In this document: positions 1 through 6,556 of the stretch, piece after piece
How positions within the stretch are numbered: position 1 is the first letter of the stretch
Layout of the letters: each line of letters starts with the position of its first letter
Assembly (NCBI GenBank): GCA_045534165.1
Contig: JAZSJD010000060.1
Coordinates: forward strand, 1-13,873
Origin: SIG575 sp045534165
GTDB taxonomy: Bacteria > Bacillota > Clostridia > Oscillospirales > Acutalibacteraceae
Length of the DNA stretch: 13,873 bases
Direction of reading: 5' to 3'
Notes under the pieces: model-generated
Seen by the model: the letters and a program-made list of their open reading frames with translations, nothing else
The model's database searches: none
What the model was told of the DNA's origin: nothing
Translations under genes and position numbers: made by a program

Positions 1-483
1 GACAGTTATGTAGCAGACGAAGTAGCTGCTATCGGTCACAGCATTCCTGATAAGTCACTTTGGGTAGAAAGCACAACAGATAAGGGTACATTCCTTGGCT
101 ATTGTGAAAATGAATGTGGCTACTACGAATCAGAAGTAAGAGCAGTAGCTCCCACAGGTATTGAACTTGATCAGGATTACGTAGAAGCATACTATGTAAG
201 AAAAGCACCTGCATTCACACTTACAGAAACAGTACTTCCTGAAGATAAGCTTCTTCTTGATTACGATGTAATCTGGTCATCAGATAATGAAAAAGTAGCA
301 ACAGTAGACGAAGATGGTAACGTAACAACACATAAACTCGGCAAAGCTACTATCACAGCTACATTGGTAGATGCAGAAGGCAACGAAATCGCAACAGGCA
401 CATGTGAAGTTAAAGTTAAATACACATGGTGGCAGTGGCTCATCTGGATCTTCCTCCTTGGTTGTTGCTGGTATTTCGTATAA
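1..483 (+). CDS. Big_2 (bacterial Ig-like) domain surface protein, C-terminal part
   Basis: Frame 1 is open from the first base to a TAA at 481-483, giving the last 160 residues of a protein that begins outside the window. Residues about 49-140 match the bacterial Ig-like Big_2 pattern: a LP(E) element, then VIWSSDNEKVATVDEDGNV, then GKATITATL. Such modules form extracellular beta-sandwiches in adhesins and wall proteins. After the domain comes a short KVKVKY-type linker and an aromatic-rich hydrophobic tail, YTWWQWLIWIFLLGCCWYFV, that ends the protein. The tail could be a C-terminal membrane anchor; there is no LPXTG and no basic stop-transfer residue after it. The ligand and the rest of the protein cannot be inferred. 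Transcription ends at the hairpin downstream. Confidence 0.85.
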   Translation, partial: DSYVADEVAAIGHSIPDKSLWVESTTDKGTFLGYCENECGYYESEVRAVAPTGIELDQDYVEAYYVRKAPAFTLTETVLPEDKLLLDYDVIWSSDNEKVATVDEDGNVTTHKLGKATITATLVDAEGNEIATGTCEVKVKYTWWQWLIWIFLLGCCWYFV

Positions 484-484
484 T

Positions 485-498
485 CTGAATTAATTCAG
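485..498. repeat. 14-bp perfect palindrome after the Big_2 stop codon
   Basis: CTGAATTAATTCAG is self-complementary and is followed by TTTT. It begins one base after the stop codon. It could form a small AT-rich hairpin and add to termination, but it is weak compared with the stem at 523-550. Confidence 0.4.
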
Positions 499-522
499 TT
501 TTACGTAACTAAATAACAAGAT

Positions 523-558
523 ACCCACTCTGTGGTAACACAGAGTGGGTTATTTTTA
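523..558. terminator. Bidirectional intrinsic terminator between convergent genes
   Basis: A perfect 12-bp stem (ACCCACTCTGTG at 523-534, CACAGAGTGGGT at 539-550) with a GTAA loop is followed on the + strand by TATTTTTATGG and a longer T-rich stretch. On the minus strand the stem is followed by the moderately T-rich ATCTTGTTATTT. It lies between the stop codons of the converging Big_2 and FAD-Rieske genes, so it probably serves both. Its 3' T tract overlaps the last codons of the minus-strand gene. Confidence 0.88.
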
Positions 559-1857
559 TGGTTTTATTTTTTTTTTGGCGGGGTTTTCCAATACATTACC
601 ATTTTTATCAAAACGAGAACCGTGGCAAGGACAATCCCATGAATGTTCCCATTTATTCCATTTCAAAGCACAACCAAGATGTGAACACCTTTTTGCTGAT
701 GGTGTTAATAAATTTAAAGAAGATTCAAAAATATTTACTGCTAATTGGGGCTTTAAAATACTTCTGTCAGGTGAAAACAGTTGAGAAAATTCATTTTTTC
801 TATCAAAAATTAAATCTTTCAGTAATAAAGCAGAAACCATTGATGATGTAATTCCCCACTTGTTAAATCCCGTTGCAACTAAAAGATCGGCAGTATTTCC
901 AGAATACATACCTATATAAGGAATACCATCAAGACTCATACAATCCTGAGCAGACCATTGAAAAGCAGGAACTATTTCAGGATAGATTTTTTTGGCGAAG
1001 GCATTGATTTCATTCCAATTGCCACCAATTTTTCCTGTTCTGTGACCGCCACCGCCAATCAGTAAATAATTTTTATAGCTTCTGAACGACATTCCTTTTT
1101 TGTTTTCATCAACATACATTCCGTTTAATTTTTGAGCATTTTCAAATGCTGACACATATGAACGATGTTGATAAAGTTTCAAAAAATAAAATCCATGTTT
1201 GTTAATAAAAGGAAAATGTGTTGCGACAACAATTTTATTTGCGAAGATTTTTTTACCGTTTGCTGTAGCACTATGGGATTTAATTTCATCAATAAATGTG
1301 TTTTCATATATATTCAGATTTTTTGCAATATGCCTTATAAATTTTAACGGATTAAACTGAGCCTGACCGGGAAACTTTACTGCTCCTTGTGTTTCAAAAG
1401 GGAGTTCATATGTCCGGGAGAATTCAGCAGGAAAGTTAAGTCTGTTAAGCGCTTTAATTTCATTTTCAATTTTTTCTCTGTTATCCAAAGTATAAGTATA
1501 GGCACTTTTTTCTTCAAAATCACAATCAATATTTTTGCACATTTTTTTATAATAATTAACAGCAAGCTGATTGGATTTCAGATAAAGAGCAGCTTTTTCC
1601 AAACCATAATCTTTTGCTATTTTACTGTATATTAAACCATGTTGTGAAGTGATTTTAGCAGTAGTGTTTCCGGTAACGCCTGAAGCAATTCTGCGCCCTT
1701 CAACGAGAACATAATCAATGTTTTCTTTTTCTAAAAAATAAGCGCACAAAAGCCCTGCTAAACCACCGCCAATAATTAAAACGTCAGTTTTAATGTTCTT
1801 TTCTAATTTATTAAATTGCGGCAATGCGATTTCTTCAGACCAAATTGATTCATGCAT
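556..1857 (-). CDS. FAD-dependent oxidoreductase with compact C-terminal Rieske [2Fe-2S] domain
   Basis: The 433-residue protein belongs to the DAO-type FAD oxidoreductases fused to a Rieske domain (B. subtilis YhfW-like). Residues 25-37 (DVLIIGGGLAGLL) form the Rossmann dinucleotide-binding loop and E53 is placed to bind the FAD ribose. Residues 61-72 (VTGNTTAKITSQ) follow the family pattern, and 329-340 (TGFNKWGITSSM) form the C-terminal FAD-contact region. The Rieske ligands are C391 and H393 (CSH) plus C409 and H412 (CPCH), with C396 and C411 as the probable disulfide pair. Only about 25 residues separate the FAD domain from the first ligand, so the usual linker and first Rieske strands are missing or shortened. 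The substrate and electron partner are unknown. The ATG at 1857 has AAAGG/CAGG upstream. It is separated from the GH125 gene by a terminator, so it is probably monocistronic. The last codons run through an A10 tract. Confidence 0.88.
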   Translation of the reverse strand: MHESIWSEEIALPQFNKLEKNIKTDVLIIGGGLAGLLCAYFLEKENIDYVLVEGRRIASGVTGNTTAKITSQHGLIYSKIAKDYGLEKAALYLKSNQLAVNYYKKMCKNIDCDFEEKSAYTYTLDNREKIENEIKALNRLNFPAEFSRTYELPFETQGAVKFPGQAQFNPLKFIRHIAKNLNIYENTFIDEIKSHSATANGKKIFANKIVVATHFPFINKHGFYFLKLYQHRSYVSAFENAQKLNGMYVDENKKGMSFRSYKNYLLIGGGGHRTGKIGGNWNEINAFAKKIYPEIVPAFQWSAQDCMSLDGIPYIGMYSGNTADLLVATGFNKWGITSSMVSALLLKDLIFDRKNEFSQLFSPDRSILKPQLAVNIFESSLNLLTPSAKRCSHLGCALKWNKWEHSWDCPCHGSRFDKNGNVLENPAKKKIKP

Positions 1858-1892
1858 AACTAACCTGACCTTTCGTTTTTAAGTCTGTTTTT

Positions 1893-1898
1893 AGTATA
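1893..1898 (-). promoter_or_regulatory. Possible -10 box of the FAD-Rieske gene
   Basis: On the minus strand TATACT lies 35 nt upstream of the ATG at 1857 and downstream of the GH125 terminator, where a promoter for this gene would be expected. The -35 position at 17 nt spacing (ATGCGA) is poor, so the call rests on the -10 and the location only. Confidence 0.3.
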
Positions 1899-1901
1899 TG
1901 C

Positions 1902-1941
1902 AAAAAAGTAAAACCTCGCATGGTATTTTGTCCCTGCGAGG
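1902..1941 (-). terminator. Intrinsic terminator after the lepA-GH125 genes
   Basis: Reading the minus strand, a 7-bp stem (CCTCGCA / TGCGAGG; + strand 1935-1941 and 1914-1920) with a 14-nt loop is followed by TTTTACTTTTTTG. It lies 18-57 nt after the GH125 stop codon and before the next minus-strand gene, which fits the end of the lepA-GH125 transcription unit. Confidence 0.75.
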
Positions 1942-1958
1942 CGATTTATTTTTTGATT

Positions 1959-3227
1959 TTAAAAATCAAGAGTTTCAAGCATCTGAGCAAAAAGTGTATT
2001 TGCCCACGCGAACCAGGTTCTTGAAAAGATAGTCGGGTCATCAACATTGAAAGATTCATGCATAAAGTTAGTGCCCGCATGAGATTGGCTGATCATTTTA
2101 AGACAATCCATAATTTCATCTTTGTCATTGCTTGTAAGAATCTGCATTGTAAGGGCAATGTGCCAGATGCTGTTTTTGGGAGTATGGGGACTTCCAACAC
2201 CTTTTGCAACTTTTCCTTCATAATAGTAAGGGTTATCTTTTGACAAAATAAATCTTCTTGTGTTCTGATAAATTTCATCATCTTTATCGCAGAAACCTAA
2301 ATAAGGCGCAGCCATAAGGCTGGGTGAGTTAGCATCGTCCATTAAATTATAATTGCCGAAACCATCGGTTTCATAAGCATAAATTTTTCCATATTTCGGA
2401 TGAAGAAAGATGCCGTATTTATTAATTCCGTCTTGAATTTCAGCAGAAAGTTTTTTGCATTTGTTCGCGAGAATTTCGTTTTTATAACCTTCAATTGCCA
2501 ATTCAGCAGCATACTTCAGTGCAACAACTGCCATCATATTTGAGGGAACAAGATAGTTGAAAATACAGCTATCATCAGAAGGTCTGAAACCTGACCAGGT
2601 CATTCCGGTGAAATTAACAGGTCTGCCGTAACCGCCGAAAGGAAGTGTATCAGAAGCGACAGAATTTTCTCTGTCAAAGAAATATGTTGAGTTTTCTTTG
2701 TGATGCTGCTCTTTGATGAAATGGTCAGTTATAGTTTCTAACATTTTTTCAAATTCTTCAGTGAAGATTTCTTTATCGCCTGTAACTTTGTAAAATTCAT
2801 AGGCAAGGTAAATTGAAGCACAAAGAGAATCTACCTCATATTTTCTTTCCCAGATCAATTCATGCTCAAAATCTGTATTATCTTTCCAACTGTCTTTAGT
2901 GGGTTTTGCATTGAAAGCATTGGAATAGGGATCAAGATTCACATAATAAGCGTGTCTTGAAATAACACCTTTTAAAATCTTTTTAAGGTCTTCATCTTCT
3001 GATGCATATTTGATATAAGGTTTTAATTGTGCTGCACTGTCGCGTAACCACATTGCAGGAATGTCACCTGTTATAACAAAAAAACTGCCATCTTCTAATT
3101 CTTCTGTTGTGGTTTCGATAGTATTAAGAAAACATTGTTTAGCAAGAGGAGCAAGGTCAGGGTATATTCTCTGCATCTTTGCTTCAAGTTCTTCTGCTTT
3201 TTTTGAAAGTATAAGGGGAGTTTTCAT
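1959..3227 (-). CDS. GH125 family exo-alpha-mannosidase (metal-independent)
   Basis: The 422-residue protein matches glycoside hydrolase family 125 (DUF1237), inverting exo-alpha-1,6-mannosidases known from Clostridium perfringens and Streptococcus that trim mannose from N-glycan or yeast-mannan type glycans. Visible family motifs are GDIPAMWLRDSAAQ (54-67), a WERKYEVDS block (126-134), TWSGFRPSDD (210-219) containing the probable general acid Asp218/219, KGVGSPHTP (342-350), and MHESF (389-393), where E391 fits the general base. No signal peptide is seen, so it probably works in the cytoplasm on imported mannosides. The ATG at 3227 has AGAGGAA 6 nt upstream, and residues from here align to the family. 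The frame stays open 67 codons further into lepA, but those codons lie antisense-free inside the lepA 3' end and show no family similarity. It lies 19 nt after the lepA stop and is probably co-transcribed. No other mannoside genes are in view. Confidence 0.9.
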   Translation of the reverse strand: MKTPLILSKKAEELEAKMQRIYPDLAPLAKQCFLNTIETTTEELEDGSFFVITGDIPAMWLRDSAAQLKPYIKYASEDEDLKKILKGVISRHAYYVNLDPYSNAFNAKPTKDSWKDNTDFEHELIWERKYEVDSLCASIYLAYEFYKVTGDKEIFTEEFEKMLETITDHFIKEQHHKENSTYFFDRENSVASDTLPFGGYGRPVNFTGMTWSGFRPSDDSCIFNYLVPSNMMAVVALKYAAELAIEGYKNEILANKCKKLSAEIQDGINKYGIFLHPKYGKIYAYETDGFGNYNLMDDANSPSLMAAPYLGFCDKDDEIYQNTRRFILSKDNPYYYEGKVAKGVGSPHTPKNSIWHIALTMQILTSNDKDEIMDCLKMISQSHAGTNFMHESFNVDDPTIFSRTWFAWANTLFAQMLETLDF

Positions 3228-3246
3228 ATTATGTTTCCTCTCAGAT

Positions 3247-5049
3247 TTATTCATCAAGTTTAAGCACAGCCATAAATGCTTCCTGAGGTACTTCAACTGT
3301 ACCGAAGTGGCGCATACGTTTTTTGCCTTCCTTCTGTTTTTCAAGAAGTTTCTTTTTACGTGTGATGTCACCGCCATAGCATTTGGCAAGAACGTCTTTA
3401 CGCATAGCTTTAATAGTTTCTCGTGCAATAACTTTACCGCCTACGCAAAGCTGAACGGGGATTTCAAACATCTGGCGTGGAATATTATCTTTAAGTTTTT
3501 CTGCAATTTTTCTTGCCTTTGAATAAGCTTTATCAGAATGGATGATAAACGAAAGGGCATCCACGATATCGCCATTAAGCAATACATCAAGTTTAACAAG
3601 TTTTGATTCAACATATCCTTTGATTTCATAGTCAAAAGATGCATAACCTTTTGTTCTTGATTTAAGACAATCAAAGAAGTCGTAAATAATTTCGTTTAAA
3701 GGAAGCTCGTAATGTATATCAACACGGTCAGATGTGATATATGTCATATCTTTGAAAACACCACGTCTGTCCTGACAAAGGTCCATTATGGTTCCCACAT
3801 ATTCACTGGGAGAATATATATGAGCATTTGTTATAGGTTCTTCGCAATGGTCAATATATGCAGGGTCAGGATAATGTGTGGGGTTATCGATTTCAATAAC
3901 AGAACCGTCTGAAAGATAAATTTTGTAAATAACACTGGGGATTGTTGTAACAAGATCAAGGTCATATTCACGTTCAAGACGTTCCTGTATAATTTCAAGA
4001 TGGAGAAGTCCTAAAAATCCGCATCTGAAACCGAATCCCAATGCACCTGATGTTTCAGGCTCATAGGAAAGAGCAGCATCATTAAGCTGGAGTTTTTCAA
4101 GGGCATCACGTAAAGCTTCGTAATCAGCACCGTCTGCAGGATAAACACCACAGAAAACCATGGGTTGAACCTGTCTGTAACCGGGGAGAGGTTCTTTTGC
4201 AGGGTTGCTTGCGATTGTTACAGTATCACCAACACGTGCATCACTTACTGTTTTGATTGATGCTGTGATATAACCAACTTCGCCTGATGTGAGTTCTTTT
4301 GCACTTTCCATTTGCTGTGCCCTCATATAACCTACATCAACAACTGTAAATTCAGCACCTGTTGCCATCATACGCATTGTGTCGCCTGCTTTTATCTTTC
4401 CGTCAACAATACGCACATAAACGATAACACCGCGGTAACTGTCGTATATAGAGTCGAAAATCAAAGCACGTAAAGGCTTATCATCATTGTTCTCGGGGGC
4501 AGGAACATCTGCTACGATTTTTTCAAGAACATCTTTTACGTTTTCGCCTGTTTTCGCACTGACACGTGGTGCACCTTCACAGTCGAGACCTATAATTTCT
4601 TCAATTTCATTGGCAACTCTGTCCGGGTCTGCTGAAGGTAAGTCAATTTTATTGATAACAGGCACAAGCTCAAGGTTATGGTCAAGAGCAAGGTAGGTGT
4701 TAGCAAGAGTTTGTGCTTCAATACCCTGGGAAGCGTCAGTTACAAGAATAGCGCCTTCACAAGCAGCCAATGAACGTGAAACTTCGTAGTTGAAGTCTAC
4801 ATGACCGGGAGTGTCGATGAGATTGAGAATATATTCTTCTCCGTCATCGGCTTTATAATTAAGTTTAACAGCGTGGGCTTTGATTGTAATGCCACGCTCT
4901 CTTTCCAAGTCCATATCGTCAAGAATCTGCTCTGTCATTTCTCTTTTGGAAACAGAATCAGTTATTTCCAGAAGACGGTCAGCAAGAGTAGACTTACCGT
5001 GGTCGATATGGGCAATGATTGAAAAGTTCCTGATATTTTCTTTTTTCAA
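3247..5049 (-). CDS. lepA: Elongation factor 4 (LepA), ribosome back-translocating GTPase
   Basis: The 600-residue protein has the full LepA length and architecture. The G domain shows AHIDHGKST (13-21), RGIT (52-55), DTPGH (79-83) and NKID (133-136). Beta-barrel and EF-G-like domains follow, and the LepA-specific C-terminal domain carries KCYGGDITRKKKLLEKQK and ends in VEVPQEAFMAVLKLDE. LepA binds ribosomes and acts on stalled or mistranslocated complexes and in 30S assembly. The chosen start is TTG at 5049: AGGTGAT, a perfect match to the 16S 3' end, lies 4 nt upstream, and the residues after it (KKENIRNFSIIAHIDHGKST) match the usual N-terminus. The frame stays open to 5196, but those 49 codons read through the inverted-repeat element and look non-coding. 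GH125 follows closely downstream. Confidence 0.97.
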   Translation of the reverse strand: MKKENIRNFSIIAHIDHGKSTLADRLLEITDSVSKREMTEQILDDMDLERERGITIKAHAVKLNYKADDGEEYILNLIDTPGHVDFNYEVSRSLAACEGAILVTDASQGIEAQTLANTYLALDHNLELVPVINKIDLPSADPDRVANEIEEIIGLDCEGAPRVSAKTGENVKDVLEKIVADVPAPENNDDKPLRALIFDSIYDSYRGVIVYVRIVDGKIKAGDTMRMMATGAEFTVVDVGYMRAQQMESAKELTSGEVGYITASIKTVSDARVGDTVTIASNPAKEPLPGYRQVQPMVFCGVYPADGADYEALRDALEKLQLNDAALSYEPETSGALGFGFRCGFLGLLHLEIIQERLEREYDLDLVTTIPSVIYKIYLSDGSVIEIDNPTHYPDPAYIDHCEEPITNAHIYSPSEYVGTIMDLCQDRRGVFKDMTYITSDRVDIHYELPLNEIIYDFFDCLKSRTKGYASFDYEIKGYVESKLVKLDVLLNGDIVDALSFIIHSDKAYSKARKIAEKLKDNIPRQMFEIPVQLCVGGKVIARETIKAMRKDVLAKCYGGDITRKKKLLEKQKEGKKRMRHFGTVEVPQEAFMAVLKLDE

Positions 5050-5053
5050 AAGT

Positions 5054-5060
5054 ATCACCT
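5054..5060 (-). promoter_or_regulatory. lepA: Ribosome binding site that fixes the lepA TTG start
   Basis: AGGTGAT on the minus strand pairs perfectly with the 3' end of 16S rRNA and lies 4 nt before TTG. An in-frame GTG overlaps this site, so it cannot be the start that the site serves. Confidence 0.75.
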
Positions 5061-5066
5061 GATTTA

Positions 5067-5313
5067 GGGTGCCGACAGTCGAACCATATATGCCTGAAAA
5101 GTCCGATTTTCCGCACCTTTGTAAATTTTTTGTCTCGTAATACGACACAGTATTTCTTCGCCAAAGAAATTCCCAAATGCACGAAAACTCGAACATTTCA
5201 GGTTCTTTGAAGTTTAATTTGAGTATATTTTCTGTAACAAGGCGAAACTATTTAATACAGTTTCAGGGAAAACAGACCAAATTAAACCATATAGGGATCA
5301 ACTGTCGTCACCC
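5067..5313. mobile_element. Candidate 247-bp MITE-like element with terminal inverted repeats
   Basis: The ends form imperfect inverted repeats. Positions 5067-5092 read GGGTGCCGACAGTCGAACC then ATATATG, and the complement of 5288-5313 reads GGGTGACGACAGTTGATCC then CTATATG, with 22 of 26 bases identical. Weaker similarity continues inward (GTCCGATTTTCC against GTCTGTTTTCC). On the minus strand both outer flanks are TAA, a possible 3-bp target duplication; the left copy is the stop codon of the DUF1015 gene. The right end lies 6 nt from the lepA ribosome site. Inside are a 9-bp inverted repeat (5212-5220 with 5279-5287) enclosing a 6-bp hairpin (5244-5249 with 5259-5264), and an imperfect hairpin around 5131-5149. 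No transposase is encoded. Alternatively it could be a long structured leader RNA of lepA. A TATACT-like -10 lies inside on the minus strand, without a good -35. Confidence 0.6.
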
Positions 5314-6555
5314 TTAAAGTTTATGAATAAAAAGTCCGCTTAAAAGTTTCGGTTCAAACCAAGTTGATTTGGGAGGCATAACTTTGCCCGCATCTGCAAT
5401 TGACATTAAATCATCAAGAGTTGTGGGGTACATTGAAAAAGCAATTTTCATATCTGTTTTTGCTCTTTTTTCAAGTTCCTTAAGTCCTCTTATCCCGCCG
5501 ACAAAGTCAATTCTTTTATCTGTACGGGGATCTGTTATTGCAAGAATGGGTGAGATAAGATTATTCTGGAGAATGGAAACATCAAGTCTGTCAACAGGGT
5601 CGTTTTCATCGAAGATTCCGTTCTTTGCAGTAAGCTTATACCAACATTCATCAAGATAAAGACCAAAAGTATGTTTTTCAGTTGGTTTGAAAGGTTCACA
5701 CGAAATTTGTTTTTCAACTGAAAATTTATCGCTGATTTTATTTAAGAATTCTTCACTTGTCATTCCGTTTAAATCTTTGATAACTCTGTTATAATCGAGG
5801 ATTTCAAGGTCAGAATCTGCAAACAGAACTGCGAGGAAAAAGTTGAATTCTTCCTGACCGTTATATGCAGGGTTTTCTTCGCGACGTTTTATTCCTACTT
5901 TTGCAGCAGAAGCACAGCGATGGTGTCCGTCTGCAATATAATAATCGCCGACGGAAGAAAGTTTTTCTTCTAATTCTTTTATAAGTTTTTCATCATCTAC
6001 CATCCATACTATTTGTTTAATTCCATCGTTTTCAAAATCATAGATGGGACAGTTTTCATCGCAATATGATGATATGAAAGCTGAAAGAGATTCATCTTTT
6101 CTGTAAGTTAAAAAGATAGGTCCTGTGTTAGCATCGCAAACATCAATGTGATTGATTCTGTCCTGCTCTTTATCAGCTCTTGTGAATTCGTGACGTTTTA
6201 TTCTGCCTTCAATATAATTATCAATTGAAGCGGCACCGACAATGCCTGTTTGTCTTCTGCCATTCATAATCTGACGATAGATATAATATTTTGCATCTTT
6301 ATCGTCAATGCAGATTCCGTCTGAAACTAATTTATCAAGATTTTCTTTTGCCTTTTCATAAACTTCATCGGAATAAAGGTAAGTTCCGTCAGGCAAATCT
6401 ATTTCAGCTTTGTCAACGTGAAGAAATGAATAAGGGTTATCTTTTACCATTTCCTTTGCTTCTTCACTGTTCATAACATCGTAAGGAAGAGCAGCAACTT
6501 TTTCTGCATACTCAGGTGTTGGTCTGATAGCTTTCAGGGGTTTAAAACACGCCAT
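5314..6555 (-). CDS. DUF1015 family protein
   Basis: The 413-residue protein fits the full length of the DUF1015 family, which is conserved in bacteria and archaea and has no firm function. Family hallmarks are MACFKPLKAIRP at the N-terminus, PYDV (24-27), HEFT (122-125), TGPIFLTY (144-151), the central YIADGHHRCASAA (206-218), DFVGG (350-354) and the C-terminal MPPKSTWFEPKLLSGL (393-408). The DGHHRxxxA motif resembles the G-x-(H/R)-R-x-x-A signature of the ParB/sulfiredoxin fold, which suggests nucleotide or phosphate chemistry; this is inference. No signal peptide or membrane segment is seen. The ATG at 6555 starts 1 nt after the rfbB stop (TAAGATG), pointing to translational coupling; AAAGGG lies about 12 nt upstream. 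An ATG 7 codons earlier, inside rfbB, is possible but is not conserved-looking. The gene ends exactly at the inverted-repeat element. Confidence 0.9.
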   Translation of the reverse strand: MACFKPLKAIRPTPEYAEKVAALPYDVMNSEEAKEMVKDNPYSFLHVDKAEIDLPDGTYLYSDEVYEKAKENLDKLVSDGICIDDKDAKYYIYRQIMNGRRQTGIVGAASIDNYIEGRIKRHEFTRADKEQDRINHIDVCDANTGPIFLTYRKDESLSAFISSYCDENCPIYDFENDGIKQIVWMVDDEKLIKELEEKLSSVGDYYIADGHHRCASAAKVGIKRREENPAYNGQEEFNFFLAVLFADSDLEILDYNRVIKDLNGMTSEEFLNKISDKFSVEKQISCEPFKPTEKHTFGLYLDECWYKLTAKNGIFDENDPVDRLDVSILQNNLISPILAITDPRTDKRIDFVGGIRGLKELEKRAKTDMKIAFSMYPTTLDDLMSIADAGKVMPPKSTWFEPKLLSGLFIHKL

Positions 6556-6556
6556 C

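Noticed and set aside
558..851. Plus-strand reading frames antisense to the FAD-Rieske gene
   Set aside because: The minus-strand frame carries clear FAD and Rieske motifs; the antisense frames have no recognisable domain.
3228..3428. N-terminal extension of the GH125 frame by 67 codons into lepA
   Set aside because: It overlaps the lepA 3' end in another frame, shows no GH125 similarity, and the ATG at 3227 has a good ribosome site and gives normal family length.
3061..3522. 153-codon plus-strand reading frame antisense to lepA and GH125
   Set aside because: It is a shadow of two well-supported genes, low-complexity Phe/Cys/Ser-rich, with no ribosome site of note.
5131..5149. Imperfect palindrome TGTCTCGTAATACGACACA considered as a separate operator
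   Set aside because: It has a mismatch and lies inside the larger inverted-repeat element, so it is noted there instead of as an independent site.
5050..5196. N-terminal extension of LepA by 49 codons
   Set aside because: These codons read through the inverted-repeat element. The TTG at 5049 has a perfect ribosome site and gives the standard LepA N-terminus and length.
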